Below are positions 45,317 to 54,083 of a stretch of DNA of 54,083 bases, piece after piece. Under the pieces are notes generated by a model. That model had not been told where the DNA came from. It saw only the letters and a program-made list of their open reading frames with translations, and did not search any database. The stretch is taken from positions 1 through 54,083 of the forward strand of contig JAIBEL010000043.1 in the NCBI GenBank assembly GCA_019459285.1, given 5' to 3'. The translations under genes were made by a program, and so were the position numbers. The DNA is from Rhizobium sp. (GTDB lineage: Bacteria; Pseudomonadota; Gammaproteobacteria; Burkholderiales; Thiobacillaceae). Every line of letters begins with the position of its first letter. Within the stretch, counting starts at the first letter, position 1.

Positions 45317-45832
45317 TTACCCCGCAATGTCTTCGACAGACTTGCCGCGCTTGGCCGCGATCTCGGACGGCGTGGACATCTTCATCAGGCCGTCGATCGT
45401 GGCACGCACGACGTTATAGGGATTGGTCGAACCGAGGCACTTGGCCAGCACGTTCTGCACGCCCATGACTTCGAACACGGCGCGCATCGCACCGCCGGCG
45501 ATGATGCCGGTACCTTCGGATGCCGGCTGGATCAGGACGCGCGACGCGCCATGCTGGCCCACTACGGTGTGATGGAACGTTCCGTTCTTCAGGCTGATCT
45601 TGACCAGCTTGCGACGCGCTTCTTCCATGGCCTTCTGCACGGCCACCGGCACTTCGCGGGACTTGCCCTTGCCCATGCCGATACCGCCATCGCCATCGCC
45701 CACCACGGTCAGTGCCGCAAAACCCATGATCCGGCCGCCCTTCACCACTTTGGTGACGCGGTTGACCGAAATCATCTTTTCGCGCAAGCCGTCGCCGCGC
45801 TCTTCGTTACTTGTAGGTGCTGTACGGGCCAT
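45317..45832 (-). CDS. rpsE: 30S ribosomal protein S5
   Basis: 171 aa; dsRNA-binding-like N-terminal domain ([18 protein letters not shown]) and the C-terminal domain with [17 protein letters not shown]. Spectinomycin-site region KVVKGGR looks wild-type like. Confidence 0.98.
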   Translation of the reverse strand: MARTAPTSNEERGDGLREKMISVNRVTKVVKGGRIMGFAALTVVGDGDGGIGMGKGKSREVPVAVQKAMEEARRKLVKISLKNGTFHHTVVGQHGASRVLIQPASEGTGIIAGGAMRAVFEVMGVQNVLAKCLGSTNPYNVVRATIDGLMKMSTPSEIAAKRGKSVEDIAG

Positions 45833-45847
45833 CTTGATTCTGCCTCG

Positions 45848-46201
45848 TTAAAATGCCAAACCGCCTTCGCGGGCCGCTTCAGCCAGGGCTTTTACACGCC
45901 CGTGAAACCTGAAGCCGGCTCGGTCGAAAGCCACTTTTTCAATGCCCAAGCCCTTGGCCTTCTCGGCCAGGCGCTTGCCTACAGCCGCCGCGGCGGCCAC
46001 GTTTCCACCGTTAGTCAATTGAGCGCGCAGTTCCTTGTCGTTCGAGGACGCGCTGGTCATGACCGTTCCGCCATCCGCCGAGATAATCTGGGCGTAGATG
46101 TGGCTGTTGGTGCGGTGAATTGCCAGGCGAATCGCCTTGACGGCCGCGATTTTGGCGCGGGTTTTGCGCGCTCTGCGAATCCGTGATTGCTTGGTGTTCA
46201 T
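45848..46201 (-). CDS. rplR: 50S ribosomal protein L18
   Basis: 117 aa 5S rRNA-binding protein; basic N-terminus and the [17 protein letters not shown] C-terminus (here [19 protein letters not shown]) are typical. Confidence 0.98.
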   Translation of the reverse strand: MNTKQSRIRRARKTRAKIAAVKAIRLAIHRTNSHIYAQIISADGGTVMTSASSNDKELRAQLTNGGNVAAAAAVGKRLAEKAKGLGIEKVAFDRAGFRFHGRVKALAEAAREGGLAF

Positions 46202-46217
46202 TATCTGTCCTTAAGCC

Positions 46218-46748
46218 TTACTTCTTCTTGGTCTCTTTCTTGATGACCACTTCGTCGCTATAGCGAACGCCCTTACCCTTGTAGGGCTCCGGCGGACGGT
46301 ATGCGCGCACGTCCGCGGCCACCTGCCCAACAGCCTGGCGATCAATGCCCTTGATCACAATTTCAGTTTGCGTCGGGGTCTCAACCTTGATGCCAGCCGG
46401 CATCTTGTGCACGACCGGATGCGAGAAACCAAGCGTCAAATTGAGTGCATCGCCCTGGGCCTGAGCACGATAACCGACCCCAACCAGCGTCAGCTTCTTC
46501 TCGAACCCCTTGGAAACGCCTTGAACCATGTTGTTGACCAGCGCGCGCAGGGTCCCCGCCATGGCGTTCGCCTGAATGCTTGCACCGACAGGCGCAAAGG
46601 TCAGCACGCCATCATTGAGCGCGACCGTCACATCGGACGACATTGCCCGACTCATGCTGCCCAGCGGGCCTTTGACGGAGATGGCGCCACCCAAGGTCAC
46701 TTCGACACCCTTCGGCAACGTAATAGGATTATTGGCTACACGTGACAT
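46218..46748 (-). CDS. rplF: 50S ribosomal protein L6
   Basis: 176 aa; two homologous domains, ending in the conserved [16 protein letters not shown] motif. Near the factor-binding site of the large subunit. Confidence 0.98.
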   Translation of the reverse strand: MSRVANNPITLPKGVEVTLGGAISVKGPLGSMSRAMSSDVTVALNDGVLTFAPVGASIQANAMAGTLRALVNNMVQGVSKGFEKKLTLVGVGYRAQAQGDALNLTLGFSHPVVHKMPAGIKVETPTQTEIVIKGIDRQAVGQVAADVRAYRPPEPYKGKGVRYSDEVVIKKETKKK

Positions 46749-46760
46749 ATCCGCTCCCTT

Positions 46761-47156
46761 TTACGCAACCACGCACAGAACTTCGCCACCCACGCCTTTG
46801 GCGCGCGCATGGCGGTCGGTCATCACGCCGCTCGAGGTCGAGACGATTGCCACGCCCAAGCCGTTCATGACGCGCGGCAGGTCTTCGGCACCTTTATAGA
46901 TGCGCAAGCCGGGCTTGCTGACGCGCTCAATGCGTTCGATGACCGGACGGCCCGCGTAATATTTCAGCTGCAACTCGAGCTCAGGCTTGCCGGCCTCGCC
47001 ACGAACAGCGAAATCCTCGATGTAGCCTTCGTCTTTCAACACCTTGGCTATCGCCACTTTGACCTTGGAGGAGGGCATCGTGACAGCCGCTTTTTCAACC
47101 GCCTGCGCATTGCGGATGCGGGTCAGCATGTCCGCGATGGGATCACTCATACTCAT
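46761..47156 (-). CDS. rpsH: 30S ribosomal protein S8
   Basis: 131 aa; [16 protein letters not shown] start and the C-terminal [20 protein letters not shown] motif. S8 is the known translational repressor of the spc operon in E. coli. Confidence 0.98.
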   Translation of the reverse strand: MSMSDPIADMLTRIRNAQAVEKAAVTMPSSKVKVAIAKVLKDEGYIEDFAVRGEAGKPELELQLKYYAGRPVIERIERVSKPGLRIYKGAEDLPRVMNGLGVAIVSTSSGVMTDRHARAKGVGGEVLCVVA

Positions 47157-47168
47157 ATCGTCTACCCC

Positions 47169-47474
47169 TTACCAGCTAGCCTTGACGATGCCCGGGATCT
47201 CGCCCCGCATCGCATACTCACGCAGCTTCCCGCGTGCCAGGCCAAACTTGCTGAACACGCCACGCGGACGGCCCGTCAATTGACAGCGGTTACGCTGCCT
47301 CACAGGGCTGGAATTACGCGGCAGTTCCTGCAACGTCTTGTACGCCGCCATGCGATCTTCGTCGCTGGTCGCCACATTGGCGATGACGGCCTTGAGCTCG
47401 GCACGCTTGGCGGCATATTTCTTCACCATGCGCGCGCGCTTTTCTTCACGATTGATCAAGGATAACTTGGCCAT
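47169..47474 (-). CDS. rpsN: 30S ribosomal protein S14
   Basis: 101 aa long, zinc-independent form; one cysteine only, [19 protein letters not shown] core. The ATG at 47474 ([13 protein letters not shown]) is chosen; the frame upstream overlaps rplE without similarity. Confidence 0.97.
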   Translation of the reverse strand: MAKLSLINREEKRARMVKKYAAKRAELKAVIANVATSDEDRMAAYKTLQELPRNSSPVRQRNRCQLTGRPRGVFSKFGLARGKLREYAMRGEIPGIVKASW

Positions 47475-47481
47475 GCCTACC

Positions 47482-48021
47482 TCAATTCTTGAACGGGAAA
47501 CTGAAGGCGGCAAGCAGGGCTCGCGCTTCATCATCAGTCTTGGCGGTGGTGGTGATCGTGATGTTCATGCCACGCAACGCATCGATCTTGTCGTACTCGA
47601 TCTCGGGGAAAATGATCTGTTCCTTGACGCCCATGTTGTAGTTGCCACGACCATCGAAGGACTTGCCCGAAATACCGCGGAAGTCGCGGATACGCGGCAT
47701 GGCCACCGTAACCAGACGGTCCAGGAATTCGTACATCTGGGCACGGCGCAGGGTCACCATGCAGCCGACCGGATAGTTCTCGCGGATCTTGAAGCCGGCA
47801 ATCGACTTCTTGGACTTGGTGACAACCGGCTTCTGGCCCGCGATCTTCTGCATGTCGGCCACCGCGTGGTCCATCACCTTCTTGTCCGCAACCGCTTCGC
47901 CGACACCCATGTTCAGGGTGATCTTCTGGATACGCGGCACTTCCATGACGGACTTATAGCCAAACTGCTCTACCAGCTTGGGCACCACCGTCTCACGATA
48001 CAATTCTTGAAAACGCGCCAT
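47482..48021 (-). CDS. rplE: 50S ribosomal protein L5
   Basis: 179 aa 5S rRNA-binding protein; [20 protein letters not shown] and [19 protein letters not shown] are conserved. The ATG at 48021 is preceded by AGGGG five bases away; the GTG two codons upstream overlaps the rplX stop and is less likely. Confidence 0.97.
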   Translation of the reverse strand: MARFQELYRETVVPKLVEQFGYKSVMEVPRIQKITLNMGVGEAVADKKVMDHAVADMQKIAGQKPVVTKSKKSIAGFKIRENYPVGCMVTLRRAQMYEFLDRLVTVAMPRIRDFRGISGKSFDGRGNYNMGVKEQIIFPEIEYDKIDALRGMNITITTTAKTDDEARALLAAFSFPFKN

Positions 48022-48023
48022 GA

Positions 48024-48347
48024 TCACCCCTGAGCGTCAACCATTTCGCCATTGGACTTGTATACCCGCACCTTGCGGCCGTCCTCCAGCATCTTGTAAC
48101 CCACGCGATCCGCCTTCTGCGTGCCGACATTGAACAATGCGACATTCGAAGCCTGAATCGGCATCTCTTTCTCGACGATCCCGCCCTGGATGTTGCGCAT
48201 GGGATTCGGCTTCTGATGCTTCTTGACCCGATTCACACCCTCAACCACCACATGGCCATCATCCAGCACTCGCAGCACGATGCCGCGTTTGCCCTTGTCT
48301 TTTCCGGCCAGGACGATCACCTGATCGCTTTTACGAATTCGTGCCAT
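48024..48347 (-). CDS. rplX: 50S ribosomal protein L24
   Basis: 107 aa KOW-domain protein that starts 50S assembly; [19 protein letters not shown] start. Ten bases after rplN. Confidence 0.98.
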   Translation of the reverse strand: MARIRKSDQVIVLAGKDKGKRGIVLRVLDDGHVVVEGVNRVKKHQKPNPMRNIQGGIVEKEMPIQASNVALFNVGTQKADRVGYKMLEDGRKVRVYKSNGEMVDAQG

Positions 48348-48356
48348 GATTCCCTC

Positions 48357-48725
48357 TCACAGAACCTCGGGCGCAAGCGAGACGATCTTCATGAACTTCT
48401 CGGTACGCAACTCACGGGTGACCGGCCCGAAGATACGGGTGCCGATCGGCTCTAATTTGTTGTTCAGCAACACCGCAGCGTTGCCGTCAAAGCGCACCAG
48501 CGAGCCATCCGGACGACGCACGCCCTTGGCGGTACGGACCACCACGGCATTGTAGATGTCGCCCTTTTTCACACGGCCACGCGGCGCAGCATCCTTGATG
48601 CTGACCTTGATGATGTCGCCCACACCTGCATAACGACGATGACTGCCGCCCAGCACCTTGATACACATAACCGAGCGTGCACCGGTGTTGTCTGCCACGT
48701 CCAATACGGACTGCATCTGAATCAT
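48357..48725 (-). CDS. rplN: 50S ribosomal protein L14
   Basis: 122 aa; [20 protein letters not shown] start and the invariant [18 protein letters not shown] region. First gene of the spc cluster; its 166-base upstream region carries promoter-like and hairpin signals. Confidence 0.98.
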   Translation of the reverse strand: MIQMQSVLDVADNTGARSVMCIKVLGGSHRRYAGVGDIIKVSIKDAAPRGRVKKGDIYNAVVVRTAKGVRRPDGSLVRFDGNAAVLLNNKLEPIGTRIFGPVTRELRTEKFMKIVSLAPEVL

Positions 48726-48849
48726 TTAATTGCCTCCAACTTTATCCACCACAGCGGCGGCCAGTTTTGGAACCCGTTCGGGAGAACTCCCGCCCATGGC
48801 GGGATTGCTTGAGTCAGCGAACCGGGTTCAAAACCGGCGCACCAACCGG

Positions 48850-48888
48850 AAAACCCGGCACTATACCGGGTTTGATTGCCTCACGCAA
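48850..48888 (-). promoter_or_regulatory. spc promoter overlapping a terminator-like hairpin
   Basis: Minus strand: -35-like TTGCGT (48883-48888) and -10-like TATAGT (48860-48865) with an ideal 17-base spacer, in the only wide gap of the cluster (rpsQ-rplN). The same bases form an 8 bp stem AAACCCGG / CCGGGTTT (48851-48858 with 48866-48873) with the -10 in its loop, followed by TTTT. The site may both reduce read-through from the S10 operon and start new spc transcripts. A second hairpin, CCCGCC / GGCGGG, lies nearer rplN (about 48791-48805). Confidence 0.6.
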
Positions 48889-48891
48889 GCC

Positions 48892-49155
48892 TTAAACGCG
48901 GGCGCGCTCGATCAACTTGCTGACGGTCCAGGCCTTGGTACGCGACAATTTGCGCGATTCCTCGATCTGCACCATGTCGCCCTCGTGAAACTCGTTGTTT
49001 TCATCGTGGGCGTGATACTTTTTCGACAAACGGATTACCTTACCGATGACCGGGTGCTTGACCCGACGTTCAACCAGGACCGTGACCGTCTTGTTCATCT
49101 TGTCGCTCACCACACGCCCAGTCAGCGTGCGCACCATCTTCTTGACTTCAGTCAT
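48892..49155 (-). CDS. rpsQ: 30S ribosomal protein S17
   Basis: 87 aa OB-fold primary 16S-binding protein; [20 protein letters not shown] is conserved. Its start overlaps the rpmC stop by 4 bases. Last gene of the S10 cluster before a hairpin and promoter-like region. Confidence 0.97.
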   Translation of the reverse strand: MTEVKKMVRTLTGRVVSDKMNKTVTVLVERRVKHPVIGKVIRLSKKYHAHDENNEFHEGDMVQIEESRKLSRTKAWTVSKLIERARV

Positions 49156-49346
49156 GCTTGACCCGCCTTCTCGCGCATAATGGTCTTGACCCGGGCAATA
49201 TCGCGGCGCAGCTTGCCCAGATCAGCTGTCTTGCTCGACTGCTGGGTCGCTACCTGCATACGCAATGCAAAGTGGGCACGCAACAGCGATTCCAGTTCCT
49301 GCTTCAACTCTGCGGCATTTTTGCCGCGCATTTCTTTCGTATTCAT
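49152..49346 (-). CDS. rpmC: 50S ribosomal protein L29
   Basis: 64 aa two-helix protein near the nascent-chain exit; [18 protein letters not shown] start region and the [14 protein letters not shown] signature. I use the ATG at 49346 instead of the adjoining GTG. Confidence 0.96.
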   Translation of the reverse strand: MNTKEMRGKNAAELKQELESLLRAHFALRMQVATQQSSKTADLGKLRRDIARVKTIMREKAGQA

Positions 49347-49349
49347 CAC

Positions 49350-49766
49350 TCAGCTCCCGATCATGCGGGTTACGAAGGTGGTCGCGATCGGCAGCTTGGC
49401 CGCTGCCAGGCGGAACGCCTCGCGCGCCAGCGTCTCATTCACGCCATCCATCTCGTACAACACCTTGCCCGGCTGGATTTCGGCGACGTAGTATTCCGGC
49501 GCACCCTTACCATTACCCATCCGTACCTCGGCCGGCTTACGCGAAATCGGCTTGTCCGGGAAGATACGTATCCAGATACGGCCGCCACGCTTGATGTGAC
49601 GTGTCATCGCACGACGCGCAGCTTCGATCTGGCGCGCAGTCAAACGGCCACGGCCGACGGCCTTGAGGCCGAAATCACCAAAACTCACATCGGCACCGCG
49701 TGTTGCGAGGCCGGTGTTACGGCCCTTCTGTTCCTTGCGGTATTTTCTTCTAGCTGGCTGCAGCAT
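49350..49766 (-). CDS. rplP: 50S ribosomal protein L16
   Basis: 138 aa; [17 protein letters not shown] start and the [15 protein letters not shown] motif near the peptidyl transferase centre. It overlaps the 3' end of rpsC by 17 bases. Confidence 0.98.
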   Translation of the reverse strand: MLQPARRKYRKEQKGRNTGLATRGADVSFGDFGLKAVGRGRLTARQIEAARRAMTRHIKRGGRIWIRIFPDKPISRKPAEVRMGNGKGAPEYYVAEIQPGKVLYEMDGVNETLAREAFRLAAAKLPIATTFVTRMIGS

Positions 49767-50454
49767 GTTTCACTCCTGATTTCTTGCCGCGCTTTTCCTG
49801 TTCTGCGGCCACAGGCTGTTCGCCGCGATTCAGCGCATCGCCCTTGTAGACCCACACCTTGATTCCGATGATGCCGTAGGTCGTCTTCGCTTCGGCAAAA
49901 CCATAATCAATCTCAGCACGCAGGGTATGCAGCGGCACGCGGCCTTCGCGATACCACTCGGTCCGCGCGATCTCGGCACCGTTCAAACGGCCCGAGCTCA
50001 TGATCTTGATGCCCTGGGCACCCAGGCGCATGGCATTCTGCATGGCGCGCTTCATGGCGCGGCGGAACATCACACGCTTTTCAAGCTGTTGCGCGATGCC
50101 ATCGGCAATGATCTGCGCATCGGTTTCCGGCTTGCGCACTTCTTCGATGTTCACATGCACGGGCACCGACATCAGGCGCGCAAGTTCACCGCGCAGCACT
50201 TCGATGTCTTCGCCCTTCTTGCCGATCACCACGCCAGGACGGCCACTGAAAATCGTGATGCGCGCATTCTTCGCAGGCCGCTCGATCAGCACCTTCGAGA
50301 CCGAAGCATGGGCAAGCTTCTTCTTCAGGTAGTCGCGAACCTTGATGTCCTCAAGCAGGGTGCTTGAGAAGTTGCGGTTCGAACCGTACCACTTGGCCGT
50401 CCAGATGCGTTGAACACCAAGACGAAACCCAATCGGATGTATTTTTTGTCCCAT
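49750..50454 (-). CDS. rpsC: 30S ribosomal protein S3
   Basis: 234 aa; KH domain with [18 protein letters not shown] and the mRNA-entry helicase-site residues in the C-terminal domain. Variable basic tail. Confidence 0.98.
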   Translation of the reverse strand: MGQKIHPIGFRLGVQRIWTAKWYGSNRNFSSTLLEDIKVRDYLKKKLAHASVSKVLIERPAKNARITIFSGRPGVVIGKKGEDIEVLRGELARLMSVPVHVNIEEVRKPETDAQIIADGIAQQLEKRVMFRRAMKRAMQNAMRLGAQGIKIMSSGRLNGAEIARTEWYREGRVPLHTLRAEIDYGFAEAKTTYGIIGIKVWVYKGDALNRGEQPVAAEQEKRGKKSGVKHAAAS

Positions 50455-50463
50455 GCCGCTTCC

Positions 50464-50793
50464 TTAATCGCCAACCGTCACGGTGATGTGACAGGTCGGT
50501 TTGCTAATACGGTTACCACGGCCTTTGGCGCGGGCGGTGAAGCGCTTCAGCACAGAGCCCTGATCGACATAGATCGTCTTGACTTTCAGGGTATCAATGT
50601 CGGCACCTTCGTTGTGCTCGGCATTGGCGATTGCCGACTCGAGCACCTTCTTGATGATGCCGGCGCCTTTTTTCGGGCTGAAGGCCAGAATGTTCAGCGC
50701 CTTTTCCACGCGCAGACCGCGGATCTGGTCAGCAACCAGACGGCCTTTCTGTGCGGACAGGCGGGTACCACGCAAAATTGCAGAAACTTCCAT
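50464..50793 (-). CDS. rplV: 50S ribosomal protein L22
   Basis: 109 aa; long beta hairpin lining the exit tunnel ([18 protein letters not shown]). The second of two adjacent ATGs (50793) is chosen because AGGAG is six bases from it; the 12-codon upstream extension is rejected. Confidence 0.96.
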   Translation of the reverse strand: MEVSAILRGTRLSAQKGRLVADQIRGLRVEKALNILAFSPKKGAGIIKKVLESAIANAEHNEGADIDTLKVKTIYVDQGSVLKRFTARAKGRGNRISKPTCHITVTVGD

Positions 50794-50803
50794 CATGCGC
50801 TCC

Positions 50804-51079
50804 TTATTTCTTCGCCTTCTTGTCCGCAACGTGGCCCTTGAAGGTACGCGTCAGGGAAAACTCACCCAGCTTGTGGCCAACCATGTTTTCGGTCACAAAC
50901 ACCGGCACATGCTGACGACCGTTGTGCACCGCAATCGTAAGACCGATGAAATCGGGCAACACGGTGGAGCGACGCGACCAGGTCTTGATCGGACGTTTGT
51001 CGTTCGAGCCGCGAACGGCTTCGATCTTTTTCAGCAGGTGCCCATCGACAAAGGGGCCTTTTTTAATTGAACGTGCCAT
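50804..51079 (-). CDS. rpsS: 30S ribosomal protein S19
   Basis: 91 aa; [20 protein letters not shown] start and [14 protein letters not shown] near the end. Normal length and context. Confidence 0.98.
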   Translation of the reverse strand: MARSIKKGPFVDGHLLKKIEAVRGSNDKRPIKTWSRRSTVLPDFIGLTIAVHNGRQHVPVFVTENMVGHKLGEFSLTRTFKGHVADKKAKK

Positions 51080-51094
51080 ATCTTTCTACCTCAA

Positions 51095-51922
51095 TCAGCG
51101 CGCGTGACGGCGGCGGACGATCATGTTGGAGGTGCGCTTGTTGCTGCGGGTACGATAACCCTTGGTCGGGGTGCCCCACGGGCTGACCGGATGGCGACCG
51201 GCCGCGGTACGACCTTCACCACCACCATGCGGGTGATCCACCGGGTTCATCACCACGCCGCGGACCGTCGGGCGGATACCGCGCCAGCGATTGGCGCCGG
51301 CCTTGCCGATCGAACGCAGGCTGTGCTCTTCGTTGCCGCACTCGCCGAGCGTGGCGCGGCAATCGACGTGCACCTTGCGGATCTCGCCGGAACGCAGACG
51401 CAACTGGGCGTAACTGCCTTCGCGCGCCAGCAGCTGGACCGAGGTACCGGCCGAGCGCGCAATCTGTGCACCTTTGCCCGGCATCATCTCGACGCAGTGC
51501 ACCGTACTACCGACTGGAATACTGCGCAGCGGCAGGCAATTGCCGGCCTTGATCGGCGCTTCCGCACCACTCACCAGCTGGGCGCCCACCGCAACGCCGC
51601 GAGGCGCAATAATGTAGCGACGCTCGCCATCGGCGTAGCACAGCAAGGCCAGATGCGCGGAACGATTGGGATCGTATTCCAGGCGCTCCACTTTCGCAGG
51701 AACGCCATCCTTGCTACGGCGGAAATCCACCACGCGGTAATGCTGCTTGTGGCCGCCACCCTTGTGACGAACCGTGATATGACCGTTATTGTTGCGGCCC
51801 GATCCGCGCTTTTTCGGCTCGAGCAGGGCTGCGACCGGCTTGCCTTTGTGCAGGCCGGGCGTAACGACCTTGACGACCGCACGGCGGCCGGCAGAGGTGG
51901 GTTTGACTTTAATCAGTGCCAT
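51095..51922 (-). CDS. rplB: 50S ribosomal protein L2
   Basis: 275 aa; two beta domains and the conserved [15 protein letters not shown] segment with the histidine near the peptidyl transferase centre. Confidence 0.98.
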   Translation of the reverse strand: MALIKVKPTSAGRRAVVKVVTPGLHKGKPVAALLEPKKRGSGRNNNGHITVRHKGGGHKQHYRVVDFRRSKDGVPAKVERLEYDPNRSAHLALLCYADGERRYIIAPRGVAVGAQLVSGAEAPIKAGNCLPLRSIPVGSTVHCVEMMPGKGAQIARSAGTSVQLLAREGSYAQLRLRSGEIRKVHVDCRATLGECGNEEHSLRSIGKAGANRWRGIRPTVRGVVMNPVDHPHGGGEGRTAAGRHPVSPWGTPTKGYRTRSNKRTSNMIVRRRHAR

Positions 51923-51933
51923 GTTTTTCTCCC

Positions 51934-52242
51934 TTACTGACCGGACGCGAAGTCGATGTCCTGACCCGGCTTCAGGGTGACATACGCTTTCTTCCAGTTG
52001 TCACGGCGACCCGTGACCCGACCGGAGCGCTTGACCTTGCCCTTGACGTTCAGCACTTGCACACCCGTCACTTCAACCTTGAACAGACTGGCAACGGCTG
52101 CGCCAATTTCCTGTTTGGTCGCGTCGGGCAACACACGAAAAACAACCTGGTTCAGCTTGTCGGCCACGCGTGTACTCTTTTCGGAGATCACCGGCGCGAG
52201 AATGACTTTGAGCAGACGCTCCTGACTGATCGCACCCATCAC
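51934..52242 (-). CDS. rplW: 50S ribosomal protein L23
   Basis: 102 aa tunnel-exit protein, docking site for trigger factor and [22 protein letters not shown] is typical. It overlaps rplD by 4 bases. Confidence 0.97.
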   Translation of the reverse strand: MMGAISQERLLKVILAPVISEKSTRVADKLNQVVFRVLPDATKQEIGAAVASLFKVEVTGVQVLNVKGKVKRSGRVTGRRDNWKKAYVTLKPGQDIDFASGQ

Positions 52243-52856
52243 ACCATCTCCTCAAATTGCTTGACCGCCGCCTTGGTGATCAGCACGTTACCGAATTTCA
52301 CCAGGCTCCACGGATCGGCCTGATGCGGCTCGACCACATAGACGTTCGGCAGGTTGCGCGACGACAGCCACAGGTTGTCGTCCACGCTATCCGCAATGAT
52401 CATGACCTTGCCATACCCCATCGACTTGAGCTTGCCAGCCAGCAGCTTGGTCTTGGGGGAATCGATGCCCAAACTCTCGACCACCTTGAGCTTACCCTCG
52501 CGTGCCAGCTGCGACAGGATGGTCGCCAGACCGGCGCGATACATCTTGCGGTTCACTTTATGGGTGAAGTTCTCGTTGGGCTTGTTGGGAAAGGTCACAC
52601 CGCCCCCACGCCAGATCGGGCTCGAAGTACGGCCGGAGCGTGCACGGCCAGTACCTTTTTGACGCCACGGCTTGTGCGTGGAGGCCGTCACTTCGGCACG
52701 CGTCTGCTGTGCGCGGTTGCCGCTGCGCGCATTCGCCTGGAATGCAGTCACTACCTGATGCACCAGCGCCTCGTTGTAGTCGCGACCGAAAGTCTCGTCG
52801 GACGCGGCAACACTGGTCACATGCTGACCTTGTTCATTAATGACAGACAAATCCAT
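52239..52856 (-). CDS. rplD: 50S ribosomal protein L4
   Basis: 205 aa; tunnel loop with the [18 protein letters not shown] motif ([19 protein letters not shown] here). In E. coli L4 controls the S10 operon by attenuation; no leader hairpin is recognised here. One-base overlap with rplC. Confidence 0.98.
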   Translation of the reverse strand: MDLSVINEQGQHVTSVAASDETFGRDYNEALVHQVVTAFQANARSGNRAQQTRAEVTASTHKPWRQKGTGRARSGRTSSPIWRGGGVTFPNKPNENFTHKVNRKMYRAGLATILSQLAREGKLKVVESLGIDSPKTKLLAGKLKSMGYGKVMIIADSVDDNLWLSSRNLPNVYVVEPHQADPWSLVKFGNVLITKAAVKQFEEMV

Positions 52857-53500
52857 CAGGCACCCCCTTTCACTGCCGGGCGCACCACGACATGACCACC
52901 CTTGGAACCCGGAACGGCACCCTTCAAAAGCACCAACCCACGCTCCGCATCGACACGCACAACCTCAAGGTTCTGCTTGGTGCAGGTCACCGCACCCATA
53001 TGGCCGGACATGCGCTTACCCGGGAACACGCGACCCGGATCCTGCGCCATGCCGATGGAGCCCGGCACATTGTGCGAACGCGAGTTGCCGTGGGTGGCGC
53101 GCTGCGACTTGAAGTTGTGGCGTTTGATCGTGCCCGCAAAGCCCTTGCCCTGCGTCACACCGGTAACATCCACCTTCTGCCCTGCCTGAAGCAACTCGAC
53201 CGAAACCGCAGCGCCCGGCTGATACTGGGCGGCAACGTCGGCAGGCACGCGGAATTCGCGCAGCAACTCGCCTGCATCCACACCCGCCTTAGCGTAATGT
53301 CCAGCTTCAGATTTATTGACGCGGCTATTGCGGCGGCTGCCATAGGCAACCTGCACAGCGGAATAACCGTCGTTTTCTGGCGTGCGCACCTGCGTCACAC
53401 GATTGTTTGACATTTCCAGCACGGTTACCGGAACGGACGCACCGCTCTCGGTAAAAATGCGGGTCATGCCGACCTTGCGGCCAACGAGCCCGATACTCAT
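52856..53500 (-). CDS. rplC: 50S ribosomal protein L3
   Basis: 214 aa; [17 protein letters not shown] start and the conserved [19 protein letters not shown] loop reaching the peptidyl transferase centre. Confidence 0.98.
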   Translation of the reverse strand: MSIGLVGRKVGMTRIFTESGASVPVTVLEMSNNRVTQVRTPENDGYSAVQVAYGSRRNSRVNKSEAGHYAKAGVDAGELLREFRVPADVAAQYQPGAAVSVELLQAGQKVDVTGVTQGKGFAGTIKRHNFKSQRATHGNSRSHNVPGSIGMAQDPGRVFPGKRMSGHMGAVTCTKQNLEVVRVDAERGLVLLKGAVPGSKGGHVVVRPAVKGGA

Positions 53501-53625
53501 CTTTGTATTTCCTATCTCAAGCCGGCAGCCGAAGCCACGGACAAGGGTTTTAGGTGCCGATTACAATTGACCGGCGACTATTGGTACAACTGAAGGGGCG
53601 GCAGTATACCCAAGCCGCCCGCTTT
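53501..53625 (-). other. rpsJ-rplC spacer
   Basis: 125 bases between rpsJ and rplC, the second widest gap in the S10 cluster. No clear hairpin or promoter is visible by eye; it may hold weak internal signals. Confidence 0.5.
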
Positions 53626-53934
53626 TTACAACTTGATTTCGACGTCAACGCCAGCCGGCAGGTCCAGCTTCATCAGGGCATCGACCGTTTTGTCGGTCGG
53701 GTCCATGATGTCCATCAGACGGCGATGGGTACGGATCTCGAACTGGTCGCGCGACGTCTTGTTGACGTGCGGGGAACGGAGCACGTCAAAACGCTCGATC
53801 GAGGTCGGCAACGGGACCGGGCCCTTGACCACGGCGCCGGTACGCTTGGCCGTCTCCACGATTTCGAGCGCGGACTGGTCGATCAGTTTGTAGTCAAACG
53901 CCTTCAGGCGGATGCGGATTTTCTGGTTTTGCAT
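53626..53934 (-). CDS. rpsJ: 30S ribosomal protein S10 (NusE)
   Basis: 102 aa; [20 protein letters not shown] start. Besides its 30S role it binds NusB in boxA-dependent antitermination, the same system implied by the boxA at 126-138. Start ATG at 53934, nine bases after the tuf stop. Confidence 0.98.
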   Translation of the reverse strand: MQNQKIRIRLKAFDYKLIDQSALEIVETAKRTGAVVKGPVPLPTSIERFDVLRSPHVNKTSRDQFEIRTHRRLMDIMDPTDKTVDALMKLDLPAGVDVEIKL

Positions 53935-53943
53935 TATTGAGCC

Positions 53944-54083
53944 TTACTCTTCGATCTTGGCCACGACACCCGCACCGACGGTACGACCGCCTTCGCGGAT
54001 GGCGAAACGCAGACCTTCGTCCATGGCGATCGGCTGAATCAGCGAGACTTTGATGCTGACGTTGTCGCCAGGCATCACCATCT
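53944..54083 (-). CDS. tuf: Elongation factor Tu, C-terminal end (partial)
   Basis: Only the last 45 codons are in the window. The reading frame [20 protein letters not shown] and then the [18 protein letters not shown] ending is the invariant EF-Tu domain 3 C-terminus. The gene runs off the right edge (5' part outside) and is followed by rpsJ on the same strand. Confidence 0.96.
   Translation of the reverse strand, partial: MVMPGDNVSIKVSLIQPIAMDEGLRFAIREGGRTVGAGVVAKIEE

Noticed and set aside
1..54083. CRISPR array or insertion sequence
   Set aside because: No regularly spaced repeats and no DDE or IS200/IS605-type transposase genes were seen; mobility genes are limited to the tyrosine recombinases.

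Overview
The window is chromosomal DNA of a Gram-negative bacterium, most likely a betaproteobacterium. Supporting signs are the gene orders fmdB-like / DUF502 / aspS / nudB and tyrS / M23 peptidase / anmK / erpA / argC / rpsI / rplM, a Neisseria-type porin, a TonB-dependent receptor, and a classic rRNA leader with boxA. A Nitrosomonadales (Thiobacillus-like) host is a reasonable guess, but the sequence alone does not prove it.

Layout. 1-243 is the promoter and boxA leader of a ribosomal RNA operon whose 16S gene lies just left of the window. 244-20938 is ordinary backbone: tyrS, an M23 peptidase, anmK, erpA, argC, rpsI-rplM, an ElyC/YdcF-like protein, an OsmC-like protein, a TPR plus O-GlcNAc-transferase-like protein, a porin, a zinc metallopeptidase, a YaiI-like protein, a clsB/ybhP pair, nudB, DUF2322, aspS, DUF502, an FmdB-like zinc ribbon and a TonB receptor. 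32035-54083 is also backbone: ssb, an MFS transporter, uvrA, an RluF-like pseudouridine synthase, a MOFRL glycerate kinase and a SAM hydroxide adenosyltransferase. It ends with the complete alpha, spc and S10 ribosomal protein clusters on the minus strand and the 3' end of tuf.

Between the TonB receptor and ssb (about 20.9-32.0 kb) lies an accessory region that looks AT-richer, especially 21.0-23.5 kb and 31.6-32.0 kb. Its left part carries small cargo genes: an orphan Rap1a/Tai-like immunity protein, a DUF4156-like lipoprotein, and a HipB-like HTH regulator with palindromic operators followed by a DUF5677-like gene. Its right part is one tightly coupled minus-strand operon of six genes. Three different tyrosine recombinases are followed by two small coiled-coil proteins (the second VPA1267-like) and a RecD2-type helicase, with successive genes overlapping by 1-11 bases or separated by 13. 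A roughly 460-base non-coding stretch with nested inverted repeats and repeated GTTAC words lies upstream of the first recombinase. I read this as the core of a recombinase-trio mobile island, comparable in logic to Tn554 TnpABC, RIT elements and Gamma-Mobile-Trio islands, but with a helicase built into the operon. This is the most interesting system in the window.

The second notable observation is that uvrA is full length (940 codons) except for one in-frame TAG at codon 514. It replaces the serine of the [12 protein letters not shown] segment, next to Walker B of the first ATPase domain.
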